Shown here: positions 53,842 to 63,105 of the stretch, piece by piece
Numbering within the stretch: position 1 is the first letter of the stretch
Layout: every line of letters starts with the position of its first letter
Assembly (NCBI GenBank): GCA_013001295.1
Contig: JABDMW010000015.1
Span: forward strand, 1-64,000
Direction: 5' to 3'
DNA: 64,000 bases
DNA from: Hyphomonadaceae bacterium
GTDB taxonomy: Bacteria > Pseudomonadota > Alphaproteobacteria > Caulobacterales > Maricaulaceae
Translations under genes and position numbers: made by a program
The notes under the pieces: model-generated
Told to the model about the DNA's origin: nothing
Databases searched by the model: none
Seen by the model: the letters and a program-made list of their open reading frames with translations, nothing else

Positions 53842-55398
53842 TTATTCGGCGTCGAGCGCCGCTTGAGCTTCGTCCAGTGCTTTACGCGCTTTTTCCAGTT
53901 TACGCTTGGCTTTGGAACTTAATTCTTCGCCTCCTCGCATTTTCTCAGCTTGATCAAGCAGACTGCGCGCCGCGCCAACCATAGCTGCAGCATGGTCACC
54001 TTCGCCGAAAGCATAGTCCCCTTCGGAAAAGACAAACACATTCTCATCTGCTTCAACCGACTGGCCATCCTCGCCTTTTTTCATACGCTTAACGATAATC
54101 TTGCCATGGTCGCCGTCACCCATCGCATGCATGCCATCATGGCCCATGATCTTGATACGCTTTTGACCGGGCTCGCCATCTTCCATGACCATGATATCGA
54201 TATCGCCGCCCATCATCTTCATGGGTCCGAGCTCGTCTTCTGAAACAATCGTTTTATTGCCGTGTTCGTCAACGCTGTAGATCGTCTTGACGCCGTCCTC
54301 TTCAATAATTTCAAAGGTTTTGGACGTCTCAACGCCATCGTTGTTTTCGACGGATTTAATGACCTTTTTGATTTTTGTTTTAACCTCAGGGTCGTCTTGT
54401 GCGCTGGCAATTGTAATCGGGGCCGTCACAGCCAAACCGGCTGCGAGAAAAGCTGCAACGCCGACGCGCGACAGTAGTCTGGATTTATGTGTTGATGTTT
54501 TCATAGTCATAAGTCTCTCCTTTAGAGGGTGGTGAATAGTTAAGCACAGTGGATTGGATGTGACCGCATGTGAAGACGCCTGTGACTGGCGGCTCAAGCG
54601 GGCGGAATGAATGAGGGTTTCAGCATATGTTTTCTTTGTCGATCCGTCGCCCCCGACAGTTCGCAAGACATAGGCATCACAGGCGGCTTCCTGATCGGCG
54701 CGAAATTTGGCAGATCCGAAATGGACCAGCGGGTTCGGCCAATTTAAAGCCCGGAAGGCCAGCGTGAAGAACGCCGCGATCAAATCAAAACGCTTGATAT
54801 GTGCGAGCTCATGAGTGAGGGCGAAGAACTGTTGCCTGCCGGCGAAATCGGTCTCAAAATTGTCTGGTAAAACGATAACGGGGTTAAATATTCCTGTGAC
54901 CAAAGGCCCGACATTTGAAGTTGCCACGCGAACATTTACCGATCGGCTCAACCCGACGACTTTCGTCGCTTCGGTCAATTTACGTCGCACACGTTCCGGC
55001 GCCGGTTCACTGTTTTGCAATATACGATCAACGTAAGCGCGTTGCTGGGCCAATTGCTTACTTAACCAAAGAACGGCCACGCTGATCCAGATGATCAAAG
55101 CCGGCAATTGCCAGTTTACCGGGTCAGATACCGGCGCAGCGACAACAGGCAGGCTTGAGGAAAACTCAAAAACTTCCTGCGGCGCAACCGGTTGGGCTTT
55201 CAACCAATCAGGACGCGGTAACGTTATCGGAATTTCAGGGATGAACAGGCGAATGAGCGGCAACAGCCAGAGGGAATAGGCCGCAGCCGCTCCAAACATT
55301 CGACCAAATGGTCGTCTGAATACGAGGATTAATGCAATGAGGATGGTAATATCGAAACCGGTCGATAAGGCCCAATCCATGATCAAATCAACGGTCAT
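53842..55398 (-). CDS. M56-family membrane metallopeptidase (BlaR1/MecR1-like) with Met/His-rich C-terminal domain
   Basis: This 518-residue sensor-type peptidase has several N-terminal helices and a cytoplasmic zinc-protease domain with HELAH at 196-200. By analogy with BlaR1 it would cleave the repressor encoded just upstream. After a further helix (about 310-333, ending ITIASAQ) the C-terminal 185 residues are not a penicillin-binding domain. They are Asp/Glu/Lys-rich with a Met, His and Asp-rich central block (MKMMGG, MVMEDG, MGHDGMHAMGDGDHG at about 390-432), then a long charged helix at the end. It overlaps the BlaI gene by 11 bases. The signal sensed is unknown; a metal is a possibility. 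Confidence 0.85.
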   Translation of the reverse strand: MTVDLIMDWALSTGFDITILIALILVFRRPFGRMFGAAAAYSLWLLPLIRLFIPEIPITLPRPDWLKAQPVAPQEVFEFSSSLPVVAAPVSDPVNWQLPALIIWISVAVLWLSKQLAQQRAYVDRILQNSEPAPERVRRKLTEATKVVGLSRSVNVRVATSNVGPLVTGIFNPVIVLPDNFETDFAGRQQFFALTHELAHIKRFDLIAAFFTLAFRALNWPNPLVHFGSAKFRADQEAACDAYVLRTVGGDGSTKKTYAETLIHSARLSRQSQASSHAVTSNPLCLTIHHPLKERLMTMKTSTHKSRLLSRVGVAAFLAAGLAVTAPITIASAQDDPEVKTKIKKVIKSVENNDGVETSKTFEIIEEDGVKTIYSVDEHGNKTIVSEDELGPMKMMGGDIDIMVMEDGEPGQKRIKIMGHDGMHAMGDGDHGKIIVKRMKKGEDGQSVEADENVFVFSEGDYAFGEGDHAAAMVGAARSLLDQAEKMRGGEELSSKAKRKLEKARKALDEAQAALDAE

Positions 55399-55762
55399 TT
55401 TTCAACTCCGCCAACAAAGCTTCCAGATCAGCAATGTCTTCGTCGCTCAAGCCTTGGCCTTCTGCCAAATGGGCAACCAACGGGGTTGCTCGACCTCCGA
55501 ATAATCGGTCAGACAATTTTCGTGCCGCAGTCCTGGAATAGTCCGCGCGACTTATCTCCGGCGAATACAAATATCGCCGCCCGTCTTTTGTGGTGGACAG
55601 CGCGCCTTTATCGACCAGACGGGATAGCAGTGTTTTTATGGTTTTGATATTCCATTTCTTCGCCCCGGCCAATCCATCGGCGATATCACTGGCCGCGAGC
55701 GGGCTGTGGGCCCACAGCACTTCCATGACGCTTAATTCCGCTTGTGAAATTTTCTGGCTCAT
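55388..55762 (-). CDS. BlaI/MecI/CopY family transcriptional repressor
   Basis: This 124-residue winged-helix repressor has the family start SQAELSVMEVLWAHSPLAASDIADGL and the WNIKTIKTLLSRLVDKGALSTTKDGRRYLYSPEI block typical of BlaI (recognition helix about 40-55). The C-terminal half forms the dimerisation helices. It is the first gene of an operon with the M56 peptidase. Two 18-bp imperfect palindromes sit about 13-54 bases before its ATG, which fits autoregulation by DNA-bound dimers. Peptidase cleavage of the repressor is the normal induction route in the family. Confidence 0.92.
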   Translation of the reverse strand: MSQKISQAELSVMEVLWAHSPLAASDIADGLAGAKKWNIKTIKTLLSRLVDKGALSTTKDGRRYLYSPEISRADYSRTAARKLSDRLFGGRATPLVAHLAEGQGLSDEDIADLEALLAELKNDR

Positions 55763-55774
55763 ACCCGTCCCTAT

Positions 55775-55792
55775 TGATTACAAGCGTAGTCA
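55775..55792. promoter_or_regulatory. Operator 1 of the BlaI/M56 operon, TGATTAC-N4-GTAGTCA
   Basis: This 18-bp near-perfect dyad TGATTACAAGCGTAGTCA lies 13 bases upstream of the repressor ATG. A second copy stands 24 bases further out in the same orientation. BlaI-family operators are TACA/TGTA dyads of this size. Confidence 0.65.
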
Positions 55793-55798
55793 TATGAT

Positions 55799-55816
55799 TG
55801 ATTACAAATGTGGTCA
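55799..55816. promoter_or_regulatory. Operator 2 of the BlaI/M56 operon, TGATTAC-N4-GTGGTCA
   Basis: This is the second 18-bp dyad, TGATTACAAATGTGGTCA, sharing 15 of 18 bases with operator 1. The centre-to-centre distance of 24 bases would place the two bound dimers close together. Confidence 0.65.
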
Positions 55817-55959
55817 ATAGGGAAAGCTCGCATATTACATTACAAAATGGACATATGCGATTAGCCAAAAAAACATCCAAAATTGATTTCATACCTGATG
55901 TTCTTACTTTGGAAAATTTTCCGACCATTAGTCCAATTTCGACAGATTGCCTTTGATAT

Positions 55960-56748
55960 TCATGATCCCGATTGCAAATGTTTGCCATTTGATATTTTTG
56001 TGCTTCTGTCCAGTATTTCCCATTCGCCTGAATGGTGTTCGACGAGCGCTGTGCAACTTTCAACCCAATCACCATCATTCATATAGGTGATACCGTCGAT
56101 TTCGCGAATTTCGGCAACATGGATATGGCCGCATATCGCCCCGTCATACCCTTTGCGTTTGCAATAGTCTGCGACATGTTCTTCAAAGCCATGGATGAAG
56201 TTCACGGCGCGTTTGGTGCGGCTTTTAAGGGCTTTGGACAACGACCAGTAAGGTAGACCCAACAATCGACGGACGGCATTGAGTTCGATATTTATCCAGA
56301 GCAGTAAATTATAAAGATTGTCGCCGACGAACATAATCCATTTCAGATCTCCGCGCATCAGCCCGTCAAACATGTCGCCGTGGGAGACGAAATACCGCTT
56401 GCCGTCAATACCTTCGTGGACAAAGCGGTTTCTGATTTTTATTTCGCCGAAAGACACGTGAAAGCGCATAAAGGCGCGCAGAAACTCATCATGGTTTCCG
56501 ATGATATACATCACTTCCGTGTCGCGCTTGGCCGCCGTCAGGACGCGTCGAATGACATTGGTATGACTTTGCGGCCAATACCATTTTTTCTTCATGCGCC
56601 AACCGTCGATTATATCGCCAACCAGATACATTTTCTCACACGTATTGTGCTTGAGAAAATCGCACAGCAAGTCAGCCTGAGCACCTTTGCTTCCCAGATG
56701 AACGTCCGAGATGAAGATCGAACGGTATTTCGGTGCCGAATGTGGCAC
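55960..56748 (-). CDS. Calcineurin-like metallophosphoesterase, UDP-2,3-diacylglucosamine diphosphatase/PlcP type
   Basis: This 262-residue di-metal phosphoesterase shows all metal motifs: D15-x-H17 (SDVHLG), GDIIDGW (44-50), GNHDE (84-88), SHGDMFD near 122 and GHIH near 210. The segments KKWYWPQ, LGLPYWSLSK and GDWVESCTALVEHH match the alphaproteobacterial group that is annotated both as LpxH-like diphosphatase and as PlcP. PlcP is a phospholipase C that starts phosphate-saving lipid remodelling in sinorhizobia and marine bacteria. Only nine bases separate it from the TonB receptor, so it belongs to that operon. Which of the two reactions it performs cannot be settled from sequence alone. 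Confidence 0.85.
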   Translation of the reverse strand: MPHSAPKYRSIFISDVHLGSKGAQADLLCDFLKHNTCEKMYLVGDIIDGWRMKKKWYWPQSHTNVIRRVLTAAKRDTEVMYIIGNHDEFLRAFMRFHVSFGEIKIRNRFVHEGIDGKRYFVSHGDMFDGLMRGDLKWIMFVGDNLYNLLLWINIELNAVRRLLGLPYWSLSKALKSRTKRAVNFIHGFEEHVADYCKRKGYDGAICGHIHVAEIREIDGITYMNDGDWVESCTALVEHHSGEWEILDRSTKISNGKHLQSGS

Positions 56749-56757
56749 CCCAATTCC

Positions 56758-59349
56758 CTAGAACGAGCGCTTCACATTGATCGCAAATGTGCGGCCAATA
56801 TCATAATCATCCACGATAACCGAGCTATTACCCAAAGACTGCGAGGCTTCATATCCTTCACCCAGGATATTTTGCACTTTGAAGCCAAGCTCAAATGGCT
56901 GGCCGGCAACGTTCATGTCCCAATTAGCCACGAAATCCAAAGACACCGGTAATTGCTCCAGGATCGACGGCAATCCGTTGGACAAATCCTCAACCGCGCG
57001 AATTCGCTCCGAAGAGTAATTCAGCAACAAGGTGGCTTCCCATCCAGCTTCATAGTCTTCAACCCCGATTTGCAAGTTCACGAGATGGTCGGACTGGCCC
57101 TGAAGCGGACGGCCATCTGTATAAAGTCCGGCAGCTGATAATATGATTGGCGTGACCCCGAGTGCGGGATTTACGGACGGCGGTGTAATAGCAACATCAC
57201 CATCTGCGCTCACTTTTGAATCCGTGTAGGTATAGTTTGAGCGGAATACCAAGTCCTTACCCGCGAACAACTCGCTTTTTACGCCCAACTCTTCAAACGC
57301 GAATTTTTTCTCGAATTCGACTTCGATTCCATATAGCTCGGCGCTGGGTGCATTGAGGAAGCTGGTCGCATTGGATTCGCCCAATCCGTTGAATATGAAT
57401 TCCTCAATCGGGTCGGTGAAGTCTTTGTAAAATCCGCCAACGGTGAAAAACTCTTTCGGGCCGAAATACCATTCCACGCGTGCATCCAGATTGGTGCTTT
57501 CAGAATTGCGTAGAAAGGGGTTTCCAACGAAACGGTCATCTGTGTCAGTGTTGACGAATATCGAGGGCGTCAATTCCCGGAACTGTGGCCGGTTAATGGT
57601 TTTTGAAGCCGCCATTCGCAGCTGCAAATTGTCTGCAAATGTCCAGGTCAGCGTAGCGGCCGGCAGCAAGTAATCTGCTTCCAAAGCTGCAAAATCAAAT
57701 CGACTATCGGCGATTTGGGATTGAGCGATCGCCGTATTTTGCGTCGAGTCTTCATAGCGAACACCAACAGCAAACCTGAGTAGCTCATTGATCGCGACAT
57801 CCAGTCCCGCATAGCCAGCAAAAACTTCCAATCCTGCTTCCGACAAATCCGGAAACCCTGTTGTACCACCGCGGCGTATTTCCAGAATACCGGCATCCAC
57901 GACAGCATCAGAGAAAATCAAATCAATACGGCTGTTTCTCAATTCCGCAGGAATAGACCCGAAATACCGAAAATCCGATTGTTCACTATTGCGAGACTTG
58001 TCCAAATATGTACCGCCGAATTTAAATTCCACTTCACGCGCGGCCACTTCCATGGGCACGACGATATCAAGCCCGACATCAAATGTTTCATCATCAAGAG
58101 AAGAGAAACGGATATCGTTATTCGTCCCGGGCCGGTTAAATTGAAACCGGAAGCCTTGGCCATCTTCGTAGTCTTCATAATTGACCCGACGCTCATAAGG
58201 TGCGTCACGCCCGGCTTCCGCATAGGCGGCCCGCCAAGTGATTTCGGCATCATTCAAGCTCGAAATATAATGTTCGCCGAGGATTTGCCCCATATAGACT
58301 TCCCTTTCGAACCATTCGGTAAAGTCCTGGCGAAAAATACGGTCTTCCCGGTCCACACCCGTTTGCACACGGGCTTCGGCGGAGCTTTGCCGTGTGGCCA
58401 GTCCGACCAGCTGAACAGAGTTATTTTCGTCGAATTCTAGGCCTAAATCCAACAATCCGTTCAGCGATATTTCATTTTCTGTGCTTTCCTTAAACCCATC
58501 ATCAAGCAGGACAAGTTCGTCTCCTGCACCGATATTGACCGTATTGTCCTCACCACGACGGGTTTCCCATTCATTTGAATATCCAACGGTCGCAAGTACA
58601 CCCAGGCTCATACCATTGTCCATATCATAGCGGTTGCCGGCAGAAATCCGGCCGCCACCATTGAAAGGAATCTCTTCGTCTACATCGACAATCAAGGTCT
58701 CGAATGTGTTGAAATTCTGCGTGGGAACACCATTGGCGTCGAGTGGTGGAAGATCGCGAATACTTCCACCAAAGCCGGTCCAGTCACTGTCGCTGCCGGG
58801 ATAAACGAATCCTCTTCTCAACGTGGTTTCGGTATTGGCGCTCGCGGAAAGAGATAGTTCCAGAAATTTTTCGTCGGGCAGACCTTTGGTCTTCATGTTA
58901 ATGGCACCACCACCGAATTCACCGCTAATTTCAGGTGAAAACGTTTTGGCGACGACGACATCAGCGAGAACAGATGTTGGGAATAAATCCAATGGTGCAA
59001 CCCGGCGAAGCGGCTCGGGCGATGGCAATGGTGACCCGTTTAACGTCGCGGAGGAATAGCGTTCATTAAGTCCGCGAACGATAACGAATTTACCCTGTGA
59101 AAGCGACAGACCCGTGACCCGGGTCAAAGCGGAAGCAATATCGCTGGCACCGGTCGTTTCGAACAATTCCTCGTTCAGAACGCTGGTGATTTCGGACGTA
59201 ATCCGCTTGGCATTCGGGATATTGCGTCCAACGACAACGATCTCATCAAGCCCTTGTTCTGGAGCCTCCTGAGCCCAGGCCTGCGGTGCGCTGATCAATG
59301 CCGAACTAGCAAGCAGTAATGAGAGACCTGAAGATTTAAAGTTAAGCAT
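56758..59349 (-). CDS. TonB-dependent outer-membrane receptor
   Basis: This is an 863-residue receptor with a signal peptide ending QAWA-Q, a TonB box LDEIVVVGR (about 33-41), a plug domain (about 45-165, with VIVRGLNERYSSATLNGSPLPS) and a large barrel ending in the aromatic AINVKRSF. The ATG at 59349 is used because it starts the signal peptide; a longer frame to 59400 lacks one. The large lipoprotein gene is just upstream and the phosphoesterase gene follows within nine bases. Receptors with a neighbouring beta-helical lipoprotein form recurrent pairs in alphaproteobacteria. The ligand is unknown. Confidence 0.92.
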   Translation of the reverse strand: MLNFKSSGLSLLLASSALISAPQAWAQEAPEQGLDEIVVVGRNIPNAKRITSEITSVLNEELFETTGASDIASALTRVTGLSLSQGKFVIVRGLNERYSSATLNGSPLPSPEPLRRVAPLDLFPTSVLADVVVAKTFSPEISGEFGGGAINMKTKGLPDEKFLELSLSASANTETTLRRGFVYPGSDSDWTGFGGSIRDLPPLDANGVPTQNFNTFETLIVDVDEEIPFNGGGRISAGNRYDMDNGMSLGVLATVGYSNEWETRRGEDNTVNIGAGDELVLLDDGFKESTENEISLNGLLDLGLEFDENNSVQLVGLATRQSSAEARVQTGVDREDRIFRQDFTEWFEREVYMGQILGEHYISSLNDAEITWRAAYAEAGRDAPYERRVNYEDYEDGQGFRFQFNRPGTNNDIRFSSLDDETFDVGLDIVVPMEVAAREVEFKFGGTYLDKSRNSEQSDFRYFGSIPAELRNSRIDLIFSDAVVDAGILEIRRGGTTGFPDLSEAGLEVFAGYAGLDVAINELLRFAVGVRYEDSTQNTAIAQSQIADSRFDFAALEADYLLPAATLTWTFADNLQLRMAASKTINRPQFRELTPSIFVNTDTDDRFVGNPFLRNSESTNLDARVEWYFGPKEFFTVGGFYKDFTDPIEEFIFNGLGESNATSFLNAPSAELYGIEVEFEKKFAFEELGVKSELFAGKDLVFRSNYTYTDSKVSADGDVAITPPSVNPALGVTPIILSAAGLYTDGRPLQGQSDHLVNLQIGVEDYEAGWEATLLLNYSSERIRAVEDLSNGLPSILEQLPVSLDFVANWDMNVAGQPFELGFKVQNILGEGYEASQSLGNSSVIVDDYDIGRTFAINVKRSF

Positions 59350-59478
59350 TTTTTGTTCCACCTTTAAAATATTTAGGCGGGCTGATAGTGGGGTTAGCAA
59401 CTACCAGCCCTGCACAAGGCAAATACATGCCCTGTGGTTGGTTAAGTGAACGAGACATCGAAGTCCGTTCCTGTCCGG

Positions 59479-62241
59479 TTATGGAGTGACCAATAAAGTC
59501 CATCCCTCGTACCAAGTATCCGCGGCGTCCTCGACGGCGCCGACATAGGTCACGCTGTCAAAGAATGGATCGATTGTTGATGGATCTGTCGCGATGACGG
59601 CCATTTCATTGGCGCCTGGAGTGAACTCCATGAGTGTGCTGTCTTGAGCCGGTGTGGCTGCGTCACCGTCGACATTGTTGGCACCTGATGCAAACGCTGT
59701 TGTTGCGGCTGCATCACCAGCGTCACCATCGCTCTCAATATTAGCATTGTTATCGACCAGATAAATACTGTCATAAGTCAGTGTCCCGGCAGCGACCTGG
59801 TTGGCAGATTCCGTATCATCAATATCGAGACCCGCATCCTGGAAGCCGGTGACAATGCCGTTGAGCATTTTCGCACCGGTACCAGCGCGTAACATCACAC
59901 CAGTGTCGCCGGCAGCGCCGCCGATAAATGTGAAGTTTGAAACCGTCGGCATTGAACGCGGCGTCAATGTGTTGTTTGACGAGCGGTTATCACCTTCGAT
60001 CCCGCGGTCACCGGCATCGGGCGCTTGTTTGACAATCACATATTGTGCATTGCCCTGCCAACCATCCGTCCAGTCCATGCTGTCATCACCATTACCTGTC
60101 AGAACAACGTGGCTAACATTGACGGTTCCGCCGAAGAATTCGACACCGTCATCGGCATTATTATGCACCTGAATGAAGTCAACGGTTGTTCCTGATCCAA
60201 CACCTTGGAATGCGATCCCGTTCAGTTCGTCTTCATCGTTGATCAGATTACCGGCGAAAGACACGCGGGTGTAGAACAGGTTTCCGCTATTGTCGGTCGG
60301 GGAATTCCCACCGAATAGACCGGATGAGCCCTCACCTGATTTCTCACATGCCGCCGTTCCCCCGGCTGCAGTTGCATCGATACAATCGTTGATTGGGGCG
60401 CGACCATTGATAACCAGACCGCCCCATTTGGCGCGGTCATTGGCCAGGTCTGCTGTCCCGAATACATCGTCGCGGCTGGTCATATTGACCGGGTTCGTCG
60501 CGGTCCCGTTTGGGCGCAATTGCGAACCGCGCGAGACTACAAGATAGTCTTGACCGGAGGCGCCAAACAAAGTTGTGCCGGCGTCAATTGTCAAAATCGC
60601 TGAGCTCGCGCCCCCGATCGGCGCAGCAGCGTCACCGCCAACATCTTCACCAACAAAAACCGCACCCTCAAGCTGATAGACAAAGTTGTTGTTCAAGCGG
60701 ACATTGGACGTCAGTGTTCCGGTGATTGAACAGATTTGCTTTCCACCGACAACATCGCCGGTGGAAAGTGTACCCGCGGGGCATTCGGTCGGGTCTTCAA
60801 AAATTCCAAATGACCATCCGGATGCCCAATTGCTGTCCGCAGTCTCGGTGTCGCTGAACGCACCAATATAATCAACATTGTCAAAGGCAACATCCGAGGA
60901 AAGATCACACGCAGCGACGGCAGCCTCCGCTGGCCCGGGGAACACACTGTCTTGCAAAGAGTTGTTGCCTTGGACCGTATTGTCACTGTTGTTAAAGAAA
61001 GCTTCCGTGTCGAAAGTCTCACTGCTGTCGCCACTTTCAACATTGTCGGCGTTGTCCAGCAGAACTGAAGCGATGCTGACATTGCCGGACGCTGCGCGAT
61101 CCAGAGTTTCCTGATCGTCAATATCAAAGCCTGCGTCCTGGAAGCCGGTAACAACACCGTTACAGAGTTTAACATCCGTACCGGCTCTGACGACGATACC
61201 CGTATCACCCGCTGCGCCACCCAGGAAGGTAAAGTTGGCAATGGTCGGGTTCGACCGTGGTGTTAGCGTATTATTTGAGGATCGGTTATCGCCTTCGATA
61301 CCCCGATCCCCTGCGTCCGCGCCCTGACGAACCAATGCGTATTGAATTTTGCCTTGCCAGCCATCTGTCCAGTCAATGCTGTCGTCGCCGATACCGGTCA
61401 GGATCATGTAATTACATTCGACAGTTCCACCAAAGAACTCAACGCCGTCATCAGCGTTGTTGTGGATCTGGATGTGGTCACACGTAGTGCCGTTTCCGAC
61501 GCCTTGAAACGCGATGCCGTTCAACTCATCTTCGTCATTAATCAAATTGCCGGCATATTTAACTTGCAAGTATTGAAGAACACCGGAGTTGTCATTTGGG
61601 TTCGACCCGCCAAATAATCCGGACGATCCTTCGCCGGATTTTTCGCATCCCGCTGTGCCGCCGGTTGCCGTGGCATCAATACAGTCATTGATCGGTGCAA
61701 ACCCATTGATCACCAGACCGCCCCATTGTCCGCGGTCTGTATCGGGGTCAACCGTACCTTCAATATCCTGGATGGACGTCATAATAACCGGCTCGGTTGC
61801 GGATCCGCGCGCATTCAAGCGTGAGCCCCGTGTCACGACGAGATAATCTTGCCCGGCTTTACCAAAAATTGTTGTGCCGGCGGGAATTGTCAGGGTCGCA
61901 TTGACACCGCCATCTTCGCCGACAAAAACCGCCCCGTCCAAAGCATATGCATTTTCTGCCGTGAGCGTCAGGTTCTCCGTGATTGTGCCCGTGATTGCAC
62001 AGGCTTCTACTGTTGCACCACTTGCGCTTGTTATGGTCTCAATCGTTGTGCCGGTTGGGCAAGCATCGTTGGGAACCAGGTCCCTGTCAGCGCCAGCTGA
62101 GGTACCGCCACCACTGGAGCCGCCACTGCCGACTGTTACCGAAACGGCAGATCCCGGGGAGGATGTTGTACCGCCGCCACACGCAGCTAAAGAAAAACCG
62201 GCAACCGTTGCCAGCAAGATATTACGAAGAGACGTTGTCAT
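59479..62241 (-). CDS. Large lipoprotein with two tandem homologous repeats
   Basis: This 920-residue lipoprotein has the lipobox LAAC with C21 as the acylated cysteine. The ATG at 62241 is chosen because it starts MTTSLRNILLATVAGFSLAAC; a longer frame reaches 62349. The mature protein is two copies of a domain of about 430 residues. Both copies contain QDYLVV.RGS, GGLVING, CEKSGEGSSGLFGG, GNLINDEDELNGIAFQGVG, NNADDGVEFFGGTV, GDRGIEGDNRSSNNTLTPRS and GGAAGDTG, and corresponding sites lie 1299 bases apart. The pattern of repeated short strands resembles a right-handed beta-helix. It lies upstream of the TonB receptor and probably works with it at the cell surface. Confidence 0.85.
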   Translation of the reverse strand: MTTSLRNILLATVAGFSLAACGGGTTSSPGSAVSVTVGSGGSSGGGTSAGADRDLVPNDACPTGTTIETITSASGATVEACAITGTITENLTLTAENAYALDGAVFVGEDGGVNATLTIPAGTTIFGKAGQDYLVVTRGSRLNARGSATEPVIMTSIQDIEGTVDPDTDRGQWGGLVINGFAPINDCIDATATGGTAGCEKSGEGSSGLFGGSNPNDNSGVLQYLQVKYAGNLINDEDELNGIAFQGVGNGTTCDHIQIHNNADDGVEFFGGTVECNYMILTGIGDDSIDWTDGWQGKIQYALVRQGADAGDRGIEGDNRSSNNTLTPRSNPTIANFTFLGGAAGDTGIVVRAGTDVKLCNGVVTGFQDAGFDIDDQETLDRAASGNVSIASVLLDNADNVESGDSSETFDTEAFFNNSDNTVQGNNSLQDSVFPGPAEAAVAACDLSSDVAFDNVDYIGAFSDTETADSNWASGWSFGIFEDPTECPAGTLSTGDVVGGKQICSITGTLTSNVRLNNNFVYQLEGAVFVGEDVGGDAAAPIGGASSAILTIDAGTTLFGASGQDYLVVSRGSQLRPNGTATNPVNMTSRDDVFGTADLANDRAKWGGLVINGRAPINDCIDATAAGGTAACEKSGEGSSGLFGGNSPTDNSGNLFYTRVSFAGNLINDEDELNGIAFQGVGSGTTVDFIQVHNNADDGVEFFGGTVNVSHVVLTGNGDDSMDWTDGWQGNAQYVIVKQAPDAGDRGIEGDNRSSNNTLTPRSMPTVSNFTFIGGAAGDTGVMLRAGTGAKMLNGIVTGFQDAGLDIDDTESANQVAAGTLTYDSIYLVDNNANIESDGDAGDAAATTAFASGANNVDGDAATPAQDSTLMEFTPGANEMAVIATDPSTIDPFFDSVTYVGAVEDAADTWYEGWTLLVTP

Positions 62242-62473
62242 TGTGAAATCCTCACCTAAACCCAAAACCATTTCGCTGTGGGCGGAGAGGTGAATCACCT
62301 GCCTAACCCCTGGAGCGATGAGCGGGGTTATGGGGTGGGTGCGTGACAAAAAAATAACGCAAAAATGTAAGTTTTTTAATTTATATTTGAACGAAACTTA
62401 TAATTGACTTGAAGGATTTTTTACAGTTTTTCGTCGGTTACATGAAAACTGAATATTAATTTGAACACAAAAA

Positions 62474-62504
62474 AAAGGTGCTCCGCTGTCTACGAAACAC
62501 CTTT
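62474..62504 (-). terminator. Rho-independent terminator of the TPR gene
   Basis: On the minus strand, AAAGGTG and CACCTTT form a 7-bp stem with a 17-base loop, followed by a T run. It stands about 25 bases after the stop of the small TPR gene and separates it from the lipoprotein gene. Confidence 0.75.
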
Positions 62505-62526
62505 ATCATAATGTTAAACTGTTGAA

Positions 62527-63105
62527 TTAACTTGGTATTTTAAACCGTTTTAACTCATCGCGCGGCGCTGCCCAGTCGGGCCGCATATCCGCTGCCTGTC
62601 TGAAATCGGCGTATGCGCCTCTGGTATCGCCCGTGAGCTCTTTGGCAATTGCTCGCCCATAAACGGCCAGCGGCGCGGTTTTTTTATGATTCTGGCAATC
62701 AGAAAAATAATCCAACGCTGTGGAATAGTCTTCCTGCATGATGGATGCAAAGCCTTCGCCGAGATAGGCGAACTCGTTTTCTTTATTCAGTTTGGCCGCA
62801 GACTTAAAATCCTTGCTGGCTGCATCATATCGACCGGCGGATAATTTCAATAGTCCGCGCTGCGTATAAATATTGGATTTGATCGCATAATTTGGAACAA
62901 CCGTTTTAAGGGCCTTACTGCACGCCCGGATCGATTTGCTGGATCCGTCCGTGGATGACATGCACGTTTCCAGATTTTCCGCCGCTTCCGAACTGACTTT
63001 CGGCAGGCCATTGGCTGTACTTATGTCTGAAAATATTTCGGACGCAGAAGCTGATGTAGCGCTCAGCGCTAGGATTGAGATTGAAGTGATTACAAATTTT
63101 TTCAT
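62527..63105 (-). CDS. Small secreted TPR protein
   Basis: This 192-residue protein has a signal peptide ending ATSASA-S (about residue 21) and three TPR-like helix pairs (IYTQRGLLKLSAGRYDAASKDFKSAAKL, FAYLGEGFASIMQEDYSTALDYFSDC, YGRAIAKELTGDTRGAYADFRQAADM). It has three cysteines in the mature part (ETCMSS, RACSKAL, SDCQNH) that could pair. It resembles another secreted TPR protein in this window (40760-41335) in size and layout. Several Pho-box-like direct repeats lie upstream, so phosphate-starvation control is possible. The function is unknown. Confidence 0.82.
   Translation of the reverse strand: MKKFVITSISILALSATSASASEIFSDISTANGLPKVSSEAAENLETCMSSTDGSSKSIRACSKALKTVVPNYAIKSNIYTQRGLLKLSAGRYDAASKDFKSAAKLNKENEFAYLGEGFASIMQEDYSTALDYFSDCQNHKKTAPLAVYGRAIAKELTGDTRGAYADFRQAADMRPDWAAPRDELKRFKIPS

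Noticed and set aside
53842-55762. Beta-lactam resistance sensor BlaR1-BlaI
   Set aside because: The M56 protein lacks the penicillin-binding C-terminal domain, and no beta-lactamase gene is nearby.
62242-62473. Pho box before the lipoprotein gene
   Set aside because: I looked for TGTCA direct repeats with 11-base period on the minus strand and found only isolated partial half-sites.
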